Positions 14,601 to 22,009 of a DNA stretch of 22,009 bases are shown piece after piece (position 1 is the first letter of the stretch; the number at the start of each line of letters is the position of its first letter). This DNA comes from an uncultured Bacteroidales bacterium (lineage in GTDB: Bacteria > Bacteroidota > Bacteroidia > Bacteroidales > UBA4417). The stretch is taken from assembly GCA_937965665.1 (NCBI GenBank), contig CALCJE010000147.1:1-22009 (forward strand), given 5' to 3'. Position numbers and translations under genes: made by a program. Under the pieces are notes generated by a model. That model saw only the letters and a list, made by a program, of their open reading frames with translations, ran no database searches and was not told where the DNA came from.

Positions 14601-16475
14601 TTAAATATCCAGGTCGAGGTTAAGCTGGTCGCGGAGTTTGTTTACGTTGGGATTCTGTATTCCCATAGCATCCAGTTTATCACGATCGCTCATGTATTTT
14701 TTATTCTCTGCAACCTGTTCCGTTACTTTCACCTGCAGGGTGATAGCATCGTTTTTCATTTCGTCGCGCAGGTGCTCCAGCAGTATATTTCGCCTGTCGT
14801 TCAACTCTTTTTCGAGCACAGTGTTGCCCACGGTGATCTGCAGCACATTGTCCGGCAACAATTCAGGTTTAAAAGTCGTGAGCGCAGCATAATAGAGTGC
14901 TGATTCATCTTTCTTTAATTCAGCATATTTCAGGAGTGATGATTCGAGTTGCGCTGAAGTAAATGCTTCACTGCGGTCTTTTACAACTTCCTGTTTAATA
15001 GAATTAGCCAGCTGGTCAGCTTTAAGTACCGATTTTATTGAAAAACTCGAAACATGGTGCGACTGCACGGGAGGTTCATGTTCGGGTGCCGGGGCTACTT
15101 TGGGAGCATCAGCAGGATTGAGAGCAGGAGTAGCGGGAGCAGGCTGCTCTACAGGGCGGGAAGGAATTACAGTAGCCTGGGGCTCGGGTTTTACTTCAGC
15201 CGGCTCAGCTACCTGGGCCTGAGGTTCAGCAACCTGGACTGTGGGAGTTACTACAACTGGCTCAGGTTTAGGGGGCGCCGGCTGCGTTTCCTGTGGTGCA
15301 GCTGCGGCAGGAACAGCATTTGATGCCTGCACAGCAACCTGCTGAATGGCAGGAGTGGTGGTATATACCGGCATCTGCATCTGCCCGCTGAGACGGCAAA
15401 TCTGAATGAGCGGTATTTCGAGCGCAAGCCGCTTGTTATTTGAGGTACGGTAGGTTACATCACATTTGTTGATGATATCGAGTGCATCAACCAGCAGTTG
15501 CAGCGAAACCATCTGTGCCTGTTCGCGATATTTCGCCCTGATTGCGTCGCTGGTTTCAATCAGCTTTACAGTGGCTGCATCAACACTCATTAAGAGATTA
15601 CGGAGGTGCTCACCCAAACCGGTGATAAAATGCTGACCATCAAATCCTTTGTCAACAATTTCATTTACAATGAGCAAGGTATCCTTAAAATTTCCGGTCC
15701 GCATAAATTCAACAATCCGAAAATAGTATTCGTAATCGAGTACATTCAAATTCTCGAGCACGAGTTCGCGGGTAATATTCCGGTCGCCCAGGTTCACCAT
15801 CTGATCGAATACCGATAAGGCATCGCGCAAGGCGCCGTCAGCTTTATGTGCAATAATATGAAGAGCTTCGGGATCAAATGTTACCCCTTCGCTTTGAGCT
15901 ACAAATGCAAGGTGTTTCGCGATATCATCAACTGTAATACGCTTAAAATCAAAAATCTGGCATCGCGAAAGTATGGTCGGAATAATTTTGTGTTTCTCGG
16001 TGGTAGCCAGGATGAATTTTGCATAGGCAGGCGGTTCCTCCAGCGTTTTCAGGAAGGCGTTGAAAGCCGAGGACGACAACATATGAACCTCATCGATGAT
16101 ATACACTTTGTATTTCCCCATTTGCGGGGGAATCCTCACCTGGTCGACCAGGTTGCGTATATCATCAACGCTGTTGTTCGAGGCTGCATCGAGCTCATGA
16201 ATATTGAATGAGGCCGAATCGTTAAAAGCAATACACGAGGAGCATACATTACAAGGTTCGGTTTCCGAAGTAGGATTCAGGCAGTTAATGGTTTTGGCAA
16301 GGATACGTGCACAGGTAGTTTTACCCACACCACGGGGGCCACAGAATAAAAAAGCCTGGGCTAACTGGTTGTTGCGTATTGCATTTTTAAGGGTTCCGGT
16401 TATCGATAGCTGCCCTACAACTGTATTAAAAGCCACAGGACGGTATTTTCGCGCCGATACTATAAAGTTATCCAT
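14601..16475 (-). CDS. dnaX: DNA polymerase III subunit gamma/tau
   Basis: The 624-residue product is the clamp-loader ATPase of the replisome. The AAA+ part has Walker A GPRGVGKT (46-53), zinc ligands Cys65, Cys75, Cys78 and Cys81, Walker B IIDEVHML (126-133), sensor I ATTE (157-160) and the SRC box with Arg171. The lid and collar region runs to about residue 370. A linker of about 100 residues rich in Pro, Ala, Val and Glu follows (about 375-475, with the short repeat VAEPQAQVAEP). The C-terminal domain should bind the polymerase alpha subunit. I saw no A-AAA-AAG slippery site, so probably only the long tau form is made. A -7 box lies 78 bases upstream in the divergent intergenic region. 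Confidence 0.97.
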   Translation of the reverse strand: MDNFIVSARKYRPVAFNTVVGQLSITGTLKNAIRNNQLAQAFLFCGPRGVGKTTCARILAKTINCLNPTSETEPCNVCSSCIAFNDSASFNIHELDAASNNSVDDIRNLVDQVRIPPQMGKYKVYIIDEVHMLSSSAFNAFLKTLEEPPAYAKFILATTEKHKIIPTILSRCQIFDFKRITVDDIAKHLAFVAQSEGVTFDPEALHIIAHKADGALRDALSVFDQMVNLGDRNITRELVLENLNVLDYEYYFRIVEFMRTGNFKDTLLIVNEIVDKGFDGQHFITGLGEHLRNLLMSVDAATVKLIETSDAIRAKYREQAQMVSLQLLVDALDIINKCDVTYRTSNNKRLALEIPLIQICRLSGQMQMPVYTTTPAIQQVAVQASNAVPAAAAPQETQPAPPKPEPVVVTPTVQVAEPQAQVAEPAEVKPEPQATVIPSRPVEQPAPATPALNPADAPKVAPAPEHEPPVQSHHVSSFSIKSVLKADQLANSIKQEVVKDRSEAFTSAQLESSLLKYAELKKDESALYYAALTTFKPELLPDNVLQITVGNTVLEKELNDRRNILLEHLRDEMKNDAITLQVKVTEQVAENKKYMSDRDKLDAMGIQNPNVNKLRDQLNLDLDI

Positions 16476-16552
16476 ATTTACATGAATGTTAGGTAATTAA
16501 ACCAAAACAGGATTAAGTATTTCAGTTCCGGTTATGGCAGGAGATTCCAATT

Positions 16553-16560
16553 CAAAAGTA
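16553..16560 (-). promoter_or_regulatory. Candidate -7 box for dnaX
   Basis: The minus strand reads TACTTTTG, a full TAnnTTTG match, 78 bases before the dnaX ATG. The -33 element is not clear. It forms a divergent pair with the box at 16688-16695. Confidence 0.4.
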
Positions 16561-16687
16561 AAACAATTCGGCCAATGCAGACCTGTTTGTTAATAAAATT
16601 GGGAGAAGCGGCATTTTCATATCGGAGCTAAATATTTAGCGGGCAGAAGAAATGACATAGTTAAGCGGAATCGCGATAGAAAAAATG

Positions 16688-16695
16688 TATTTTTG
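16688..16695 (+). promoter_or_regulatory. Candidate -7 box for the DUF7033 deacetylase gene
   Basis: TATTTTTG matches TAnnTTTG and lies 19 bases before the ATG at 16715, giving a very short leader. Upstream, TTAAG at 16661 is at best a poor -33. Confidence 0.45.
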
Positions 16696-16714
16696 CTGAA
16701 TATCCTGATTACTG

Positions 16715-18034
16715 ATGGTATTAATTTTAGTTCCAAAAGCAACGAACCGCCTGCGTTACACCATGCAGCTCATGCTGGGCCGGTTACTGGGCCTCGATGT
16801 TGACTATACGAACGATTTGCAGGTTTTTCATCAGTACGAAGGCCCTAAATTTTCGTACAGTGTACAGGTTGAAAAAAAATACCTCTATTTTGCCGGCAAC
16901 GGGCTGCTTTTCGAATCGAACATCCATGCCCGCGAACTGAGGCATTTTAATTACGAGGGTAACCTTGTCTTTTTCCCGGTAATTGACAAATATTCGGCAC
17001 TGCCGTTCGACCTGTTTTCGGCATCATTTTACCTGGTAAGCAGGTTCGAGGAATACCTGCCCAATATTCGCGATAACCACAACCGCTACCTGGCTTCGGG
17101 CAGCGATGCCTACCAGCAGGGCTACCTTCACAAACCCCTGGTGAACTACTGGTCATTTTTGTTGCGTGATGTGCTGCTGAAAAAATTTCCGGCGCTAAAA
17201 TTCAGGATGCCCGTGTACAGGTTTATTCCCTCCATTGATATTGATGCGGCCTATGCCTATAAAAACAAAGGATTTACGCGCGCTATGGGCGGAATTGTTA
17301 AAGCTTTTCAAAATAAGGACCTGGATGAAGTAAAGCTCAGGATCAAGGTGCTTTTTAAACTTGAACATGATCCTTTCGACACCTTTGAATTACAAATGAA
17401 ACTCCAGCAGCAATACAAATACAGGCCTATCTATTTTGTATTGCTGGCCGATTATGGTATCAACGATAAAAACATACCACACACCAACCGCTATTTCAGG
17501 CAACTGATACGCTACCTGGCCGATTATGCTGATATTGGTATACATCCCTCATACGCATCGTCCATTGAGCCTTCGCTGATGGTGATGGAAACTGCCAGGC
17601 TTGCAAAAATCCTGAAACGGGATGTGGAACTCAGCAGGCAGCATTTCCTCAAACTTAGCCTTCCTGAAACGTATAGAAACCTGATTAACAACGATATTAC
17701 CCATGATTATTCCATGGGCTATGCCGAAGTTCCCGGATTCAGGGCTTCTATTTGTACTGAATTTCCTTTTTTCGATCTCGACCAGGACTTACAGACTAAC
17801 CTCATCATCCATCCTTTTGCAGTAATGGACGGAACGTTGCATGACTATATGAAAGTTTCGCCCCAAAAAGCGATGAACACCATCAGGGAACTCATTGATG
17901 AGGTTAAAAAAGTCGGCGGTACTTTTATACCCCTGTGGCATAATTCCACTTTAAATGATTCAGGTGAGTGGAAGGGATGGCTCCGGGTGTATACCGAAAT
18001 GGTGGAGGAAGGAATGAAAATGCCGGCAAAGTGA
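16715..18034 (+). CDS. Polysaccharide deacetylase family protein with DUF7033-type N-terminal domain
   Basis: The 439-residue product has no signal peptide. The N-terminal 160 residues (FPVIDKYSALPFDLFSASFY, 87-106, then LVSRFEEYLP) match the domain that precedes the deacetylase barrel in a Bacteroidota family. The barrel begins at about residue 170 with FIPSIDIDAAY, where Asp175 and Asp177 would be the base and metal ligand. GIHPSYAS (275-282) gives one metal His, but the second His of H-x3-H is replaced, so metal binding is altered or activity differs. Later conserved points are DYSMGYAEVPGFRAS (331-345) and LWHN (407-410). Relatives often sit near surface-polysaccharide genes. The neighbouring FemAB-like gene 145 bases downstream suggests joint work on a cell-envelope polymer, but this is inference. 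Confidence 0.75.
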   Translation: MVLILVPKATNRLRYTMQLMLGRLLGLDVDYTNDLQVFHQYEGPKFSYSVQVEKKYLYFAGNGLLFESNIHARELRHFNYEGNLVFFPVIDKYSALPFDLFSASFYLVSRFEEYLPNIRDNHNRYLASGSDAYQQGYLHKPLVNYWSFLLRDVLLKKFPALKFRMPVYRFIPSIDIDAAYAYKNKGFTRAMGGIVKAFQNKDLDEVKLRIKVLFKLEHDPFDTFELQMKLQQQYKYRPIYFVLLADYGINDKNIPHTNRYFRQLIRYLADYADIGIHPSYASSIEPSLMVMETARLAKILKRDVELSRQHFLKLSLPETYRNLINNDITHDYSMGYAEVPGFRASICTEFPFFDLDQDLQTNLIIHPFAVMDGTLHDYMKVSPQKAMNTIRELIDEVKKVGGTFIPLWHNSTLNDSGEWKGWLRVYTEMVEEGMKMPAK

Positions 18035-18179
18035 CCTGGGATTTGTAATTTCAGATATCGGATGTACGGATAGTCAGTCTGGAGAAAACCAGTCTTTTTG
18101 AACCTTCAACCCTCAAACAAGCTGGCGAAATTTATGGCACTTAAACTTTACCTCTCAACTCAATAATTCCCATCCTTTG

Positions 18180-19139
18180 ATGATACAGTTTTTACAGCAC
18201 GAGAAAATTGATAAGGTTCGTTGGGATCAAAGCATAGCCAGTGCCGTAAACGGAAACCTGAACGCCTGCTCATGGTTCCTGGATATTGTGAGTCCCGGAT
18301 GGTGCGCCCTGGTGGATGAAAATTATGAAAATGTGTTTCCGTTGCCGGTATCGTCCAAAGCCGGAATAGGATATATCATGCAACCATATTTCACACAGCA
18401 GCTTGGACTTTTTTCGCGTACACTGCCTACCGAAAACATGGTACGCGAATTTTTAAGCAACATTCCGGCAAAATACAGGTATATTGATATAAATCTGAAT
18501 ACTTCCAATACCCTGCAAGCTGATAAAAATATTGAATCCAACATTAACCTCGAACTCGACCTGCAACCCGGCTATGCCGAAATAGCTGCCGGCTACCACA
18601 GCAATTTGCAACGTAACCTGAAAAAGGCGCAGCAAACCAGGCTCAACCTGGTTAAGAATGTAAATCCCGAAGAACTGATTTCGCTTTTCAGGATGCATAA
18701 AGGACAGCAATTAGAACATTTGAAAGATCCCCAATATAAACTTATACAACAGTTGGCAATGCATAGCCTGCAAAATGGAAGCGGGCAGGTATGGGGTGTC
18801 ACCAACCCTGACAACCAGCTGCATGCCGCCGCTTTGTGGGTAACCAGCCACGGCAAAGCCATTTTCCTGTTTTCGGCAGTAACCGGTCAGGGTCGAAAGT
18901 ATAATGCCATGCCCTGGCTTATTGATTCATTTATCAGGGAACATGCCGGCAAACCACTTATACTCGATTTTGAGGGATCCAACAACGAAGGTCTGGCCAG
19001 ATTTTATAGCAGTTTCGGGGCACAAAAAATAATTTACCAGCGGTATAAAAACAATATGCTGCCCATGGGATTACGCACTGCCCTGGAAATATGGAGATTA
19101 GTGAGGGGAAAAATAAAAAAAGTATTGCACCACATGTAA
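18180..19139 (+). CDS. FemAB/GNAT-like acyltransferase of unknown substrate
   Basis: I start it at the ATG at 18180; a TTG three bases upstream is also in frame. The 319-residue product has no signal peptide or membrane helix. The C-terminal half looks like the GNAT-type fold of FemAB/BioF2-like acyltransferases. It has YHSNLQRNLKKAQQ (139-152), equivalent to the conserved SxxRRxIRKA region, then HAAALWV (215-221), GKAIFLFSAVTGQGRKYNAM (225-244) and LDFEGS (262-267) with GLARFYSSFGA (271-281). Family members transfer amino acids or acyl groups to peptidoglycan precursors or polysaccharides. Sequence alone does not tell which. It probably follows the deacetylase gene on the same transcript. 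Confidence 0.6.
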   Translation: MIQFLQHEKIDKVRWDQSIASAVNGNLNACSWFLDIVSPGWCALVDENYENVFPLPVSSKAGIGYIMQPYFTQQLGLFSRTLPTENMVREFLSNIPAKYRYIDINLNTSNTLQADKNIESNINLELDLQPGYAEIAAGYHSNLQRNLKKAQQTRLNLVKNVNPEELISLFRMHKGQQLEHLKDPQYKLIQQLAMHSLQNGSGQVWGVTNPDNQLHAAALWVTSHGKAIFLFSAVTGQGRKYNAMPWLIDSFIREHAGKPLILDFEGSNNEGLARFYSSFGAQKIIYQRYKNNMLPMGLRTALEIWRLVRGKIKKVLHHM

Positions 19140-19157
19140 TTAATAAGCCAAACTCTT

Positions 19158-19165
19158 TAATTTTG
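19158..19165 (+). promoter_or_regulatory. Candidate -7 box for upp
   Basis: TAATTTTG fits TAnnTTTG and lies 50 bases before the upp ATG. The nearest upstream TTG (19125-19127) is 30 bases away, too far for a normal -33. Confidence 0.4.
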
Positions 19166-19214
19166 CCGGAATTTGGTACAAGGGTAAATCATAAAAGGTT
19201 TTAAAATTCGGAAT

Positions 19215-19865
19215 ATGGTGATCAACATCGGGAGCAAGAATTCAATAGTAAACCATTTTTTACGCGATCTGCGGGATATTAACATCCAACAGGATCGCAT
19301 GCGTTTTCGCAGGAATATGGAACGTGTAGGCGAAATTTTTGCTTATGAAATCAGCAAGACCATGAATTTCGAACCCAAAGAAGTGATTACATCACTTGGC
19401 ACTGCTGAAATCCCGGTGATTAATTCCACCCCGGTTGTAGCCACCATATTACGGGCAGGCCTGCCTCTTCACCAGGGTATATTGAATTATTTCGATAATG
19501 CCGACAATGCTTTTGTTTCGGCATACCGCGAGCATCGCAAGGATGGAGAATTTGATATCCAGATTGAATACGTGTCGAGTCCTGAAATAGAAAACCGCAT
19601 ACTGGTACTCTCCGACCCTATGCTTGCTACAGGACATTCCATGGTTGCATCGTACAAGTCGCTGCTCACCCACGGCAAGCCGAAACATACACATTTTGTT
19701 TCAGTTGTAGCCAGCGTACAGGGCGTTGAATACCTCAAAAGAATGCTGCCTAAAACCGGCACCACCATTTGGGTAGCCGCTATTGACGATGAACTCACAG
19801 CTCAGGGCTACATTGTTCCGGGCCTCGGCGATGCCGGCGACCTGGCATTCGGACAGAAGTCGTAG
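19215..19865 (+). CDS. upp: Uracil phosphoribosyltransferase
   Basis: The 216-residue product makes UMP from uracil and PRPP in pyrimidine salvage. The PRPP loop is VLSDPMLATGHSMV (131-144) and the uracil-binding C-terminal motif is YIVPGLGDAGDLAFG (199-213). TILRAGLPLHQG (77-88) is the third conserved block. The length is close to the usual 208-210 residues, with a slightly long N-terminus (MVINIGSKNS). It stands alone between a FemAB-like gene and a small membrane protein, with its own -7 box. Confidence 0.95.
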   Translation: MVINIGSKNSIVNHFLRDLRDINIQQDRMRFRRNMERVGEIFAYEISKTMNFEPKEVITSLGTAEIPVINSTPVVATILRAGLPLHQGILNYFDNADNAFVSAYREHRKDGEFDIQIEYVSSPEIENRILVLSDPMLATGHSMVASYKSLLTHGKPKHTHFVSVVASVQGVEYLKRMLPKTGTTIWVAAIDDELTAQGYIVPGLGDAGDLAFGQKS

Positions 19866-19946
19866 AAAAAACTGTTACCTGCAATTTTATTATTTTAACA
19901 GCAACATTTTACATGTTGGTGCGTTATAGTACAAATCATGTGAACA

Positions 19947-20432
19947 TTGTCGGGTTTCATTAAAATACTCATCGTCTTCCTGGTAAGCAGCATCAAATTT
20001 TTGATAGCTCCTGCATTGTCATTTGGCATGGGCCTTAATTTTTTGCAGACCTGGCTTTCAACTACTGCAGGAGGCATTGTCGGGGTGATCGGGTTCTTCT
20101 TCCTGAGTAGGTGGCTGATACTATTATACACCAGGTATTTTTTCTACTATTTTCACCTGCTGAAAGTTAAAATCTACGGATTTTTCAACCTGAATATTCC
20201 AAAGATGATTCCGGCACGCAGATTCACCCGCCAGAACCGGCTCATTATTAAAATTGTGAAAAAATTCGGACTGGCTGGTATTGTTATACTTACGCCCGTG
20301 TTACTATCCATCCCGGTAGGCACTTTTATCGCCACCAGGTATTATTCTGCTAACCGTTTCCTGTTATTGTACCTGTGTTCCTCGGTACTTTTCTGGTCGT
20401 TGTTCATGTCGTCGGCCATTTCTTTGTTTTAG
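19947..20432 (+). CDS. Small four-helix membrane protein, unknown function
   Basis: The 161-residue product has four hydrophobic segments: residues 4-27, 38-61, 108-130 and 137-160. A basic cytoplasmic-looking loop lies between the second and third (KMIPARRFTRQNRLIIKIVK). No ATG is available near the N-terminus; the TTG at 19947 is the likely start. An ATG at residue 28 would cut off the first helix. The GLAGIVILTPVLLSIPVG stretch faintly recalls small multidrug export or DedA-like proteins, but I cannot assign a family. It lies 81 bases after upp and 148 before the ABC permease. Confidence 0.65.
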   Translation: MSGFIKILIVFLVSSIKFLIAPALSFGMGLNFLQTWLSTTAGGIVGVIGFFFLSRWLILLYTRYFFYYFHLLKVKIYGFFNLNIPKMIPARRFTRQNRLIIKIVKKFGLAGIVILTPVLLSIPVGTFIATRYYSANRFLLLYLCSSVLFWSLFMSSAISLF

Positions 20433-20580
20433 AAGTCATCTTACCCTTGTTTTTTTTGCCAAATTGTAAATTAAATCAGTAATTTTACCCTGCTGTTTTA
20501 TTTGCATCTGCCTATGCTGGCATTTGTCAAAAAATATAAACTTTGACTTTAAGAAACGTTTTACCCATAATATCCAAAAC

Positions 20581-21831
20581 ATGAAATTGTTGTCGGGAAG
20601 CCTGGTAGGTGAAAACCTCCGAATATCATTACAATCCGTTCGAAGCCACATGATGCGTACTACCTTAACGGTGCTGATCATTGCCTTCGGAATCATGGCA
20701 CTGGTTGGTATTCTTACATCCATTGATGCAATAAAGTATTACCTCAACGAAAATTTCCAGATGATGGGGGCTAATACTTTTACGATCCGGAACCGCACTA
20801 TGCAGATTCACATGGGTGAACGTGCCAAGGCCAAGAATTTCAGGGCAATTACCTTCGATGAAGCAACCCGGTTTAAGGAATCGTATACTTTTCCTGCCAC
20901 CACGGCGCTTTCGATCTTCGCTACCAATACCGCAACCGTTAAATTTGCTGCCAACAAAACCAATCCCAATGTACCTGTAATTGGTTGTGATGAAAATTAT
21001 ATGATCACTTCCGGTAACGAAATTGTACAGGGACGAAACCTGTCGCCTACCGAGGTATTTTATGGCGTGTCAGCCACTATTATCGGCAGCGACGTTAAGA
21101 AGAAAGTTTTTAAGAACAACGAAGACCCTGTTGGAAAATTTATTACCATTGGTCCCGGCCGTTACCTGGTTGTAGGGGTGTTAAAAGAAAAAGGATCAAG
21201 TCTGGGCTTTAATCCGGATAACATTTGCCTGATCCCTATCAATAACGCAAGGCATCAATTTGCACGCCCCAATGCATCATATACCATCAACATCGCGCTT
21301 ACTGACGCTTCTAAACTGGAAGCTGCTATTGATGAAGCTACGGGCCTTTTCAGGATTGTGAGGCAGGTTAAAGTGGGCGAAGAAGACAGTTTTGATATTT
21401 CGAAAAGCGATAACCTGGCCAATATGCTGTTCGACAGCCTCAGCTACCTCAGGCTCGCAGCCATTGTAATCGGTGCTATTACGCTGATGGGTGCCGCTAT
21501 CGGGCTTATGAATATTATGCTGGTTTCGGTAACCGAACGCACCCGCGAAATAGGCATCCGGAAAGCCATTGGCGCTACCAAACACACCATACGAAACCAG
21601 TTCCTGGCCGAAGCTATTGTAATTGCCCAAATCGGCGGGGTACTTGGAATCATACTCGGGATAGCCATAGGCAACGCACTCGCACTGTCGATAGGCACCA
21701 GCTTTATTGTACCCTGGAACTGGATCATGTGGGGCTTCGGACTGTGTTTCGGGGTTGCCCTGCTCTCGGGAATTCTGCCTGCCATTAAAGCAGCCAAACT
21801 CGACCCGATAGAAGCGCTGCGGTACGAATAA
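20581..21831 (+). CDS. MacB-type ABC transporter permease
   Basis: From the ATG at 20581 the product has 416 residues; a TTG reading from 20524 would add a polar head and is less likely. Residues 27-48 are the first membrane helix (TTLTVLIIAFGIMALVGIL). A large extracytoplasmic domain (about 49-285, MacB_PCD type) follows, then three C-terminal helices (about 292-316, 342-370 and 380-402). The cytoplasmic loop VTERTREIGIRKAIGAT (317-333) and the end AAKLDPIEALRYE (404-416) are hallmarks of the family. Members are mechanotransmission exporters of peptides, lipids or drugs, working with a separate ATPase and often a periplasmic adaptor. Neither partner gene is in the window. The substrate is unknown. 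Confidence 0.92.
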   Translation: MKLLSGSLVGENLRISLQSVRSHMMRTTLTVLIIAFGIMALVGILTSIDAIKYYLNENFQMMGANTFTIRNRTMQIHMGERAKAKNFRAITFDEATRFKESYTFPATTALSIFATNTATVKFAANKTNPNVPVIGCDENYMITSGNEIVQGRNLSPTEVFYGVSATIIGSDVKKKVFKNNEDPVGKFITIGPGRYLVVGVLKEKGSSLGFNPDNICLIPINNARHQFARPNASYTINIALTDASKLEAAIDEATGLFRIVRQVKVGEEDSFDISKSDNLANMLFDSLSYLRLAAIVIGAITLMGAAIGLMNIMLVSVTERTREIGIRKAIGATKHTIRNQFLAEAIVIAQIGGVLGIILGIAIGNALALSIGTSFIVPWNWIMWGFGLCFGVALLSGILPAIKAAKLDPIEALRYE

Positions 21832-21926
21832 ATTATTTGTTTTCCGATTCATTGCATTTGCAGGCTTACCTGATTAAGCACTGCTGTTACCTCATTTATT
21901 TACACAGAAAAAATTGATAATTTTTA

Positions 21927-21938
21927 CGACAATTGTCG
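21927..21938. promoter_or_regulatory. Perfect 12-bp palindrome upstream of a -7 box, possible operator
   Basis: CGACAATTGTCG is a perfect palindrome centred 30 bases before the -7 box at 21960-21967. Its inner TTG (21933-21935) lies 24 bases upstream of the box, close to where a -33 element would be. It is flanked by T-runs. A dimeric repressor could bind here; this is inference from placement. Confidence 0.35.
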
Positions 21939-21959
21939 CATTTTTTGCGCCATAATACC

Positions 21960-21967
21960 TATCTTTG
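21960..21967 (+). promoter_or_regulatory. Candidate -7 box for the gene starting at 21981
   Basis: TATCTTTG matches TAnnTTTG and sits 14 bases before the ATG at 21981, a very short leader. Confidence 0.5.
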
Positions 21968-21980
21968 TAAAAAAAACGAA

Positions 21981-22009
21981 ATGGAAATATTTGATCCCAT
22001 GGTTTCATA
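21981..22009 (+). CDS. Start of an unidentified gene cut by the window edge
   Basis: The ATG at 21981 opens a frame reading MEIFDPMVS before the sequence ends. The well-placed -7 box supports a real start. Nine residues are too few to name a family. Confidence 0.5.

Noticed and set aside
15054..15323. Plus-strand Arg/Gly/Ser/Leu-rich frame opposite dnaX
   Set aside because: It is the antisense shadow of the Pro/Ala/Val-rich linker of DnaX.
14601..16475. Programmed frameshift in dnaX giving a short gamma form
   Set aside because: No A-AAA-AAG heptamer was found; the only A6 run (near 14700) is followed by T and has no evident stem.
18079..18096. Possible terminator after the DUF7033 gene (CTGG, six-base loop, CCAG, then T-run)
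   Set aside because: The stem is only four base pairs, with a mismatch beyond it, so it is unlikely to terminate.

Overview
The window comes from a member of the Bacteroidota, probably the Bacteroidales/Marinilabiliales side. The evidence is a six-subunit Na+-NQR operon with Bacteroidota-type proteins, a type IX secretion (T9SS) plug protein, a lipase-like enzyme ending in a T9SS type A sorting tail, several intergenic TAnnTTTG motifs (the -7 element of the Bacteroidota primary sigma factor), and gene starts without clear Shine-Dalgarno sequences. I see no rRNA, tRNA, insertion sequence, CRISPR array or phage gene. Most of the content is chromosomal core and envelope genes. No complete new system is evident; the unusual signals are small.

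Region 1 (1-7858, minus strand) is respiratory. nqrA, an unassigned 55-codon reading frame, nqrB, nqrC, nqrD, nqrE and nqrF run in transcription order from a candidate -7 box at 7851-7858 to a strong intrinsic terminator at 1535-1558. Behind the terminator lies apbE, the flavin transferase that would attach FMN to NqrB and NqrC, and then the 5' end of a GH20 beta-hexosaminidase gene that leaves the window. The spacer between nqrC and nqrD looks like a decayed copy of the nqrC 3' end.

Region 2 (7859-11980) has a NodB-like polysaccharide deacetylase-family gene (minus), a 405-base divergent intergenic region with a doubtful small reading frame, the T9SS plug gene (plus) and, tail to tail with it, an SGNH hydrolase carrying a T9SS sorting domain (minus).

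Region 3 (12072-16475, minus) has dnaX, a PfkB sugar kinase and a PlsC-like acyltransferase packed as a probable operon, followed by an RlmI-like methyltransferase that probably has its own promoter.

Region 4 (16688-22009, plus) has a DUF7033-type polysaccharide deacetylase, a FemAB/GNAT-like acyltransferase, upp, a small four-helix membrane protein, a MacB-type ABC permease and the first nine codons of another gene. That last gene sits behind a -7 box and a perfect 12-bp palindrome.

Functionally, NQR oxidises NADH, reduces quinone and pumps Na+, while ApbE matures it. The T9SS plug seals the SprA translocon through which proteins such as the neighbouring SGNH hydrolase would leave the cell. 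The deacetylase, FemAB-like and acyltransferase genes point to envelope lipid or polysaccharide work, but their substrates cannot be read from the sequence.
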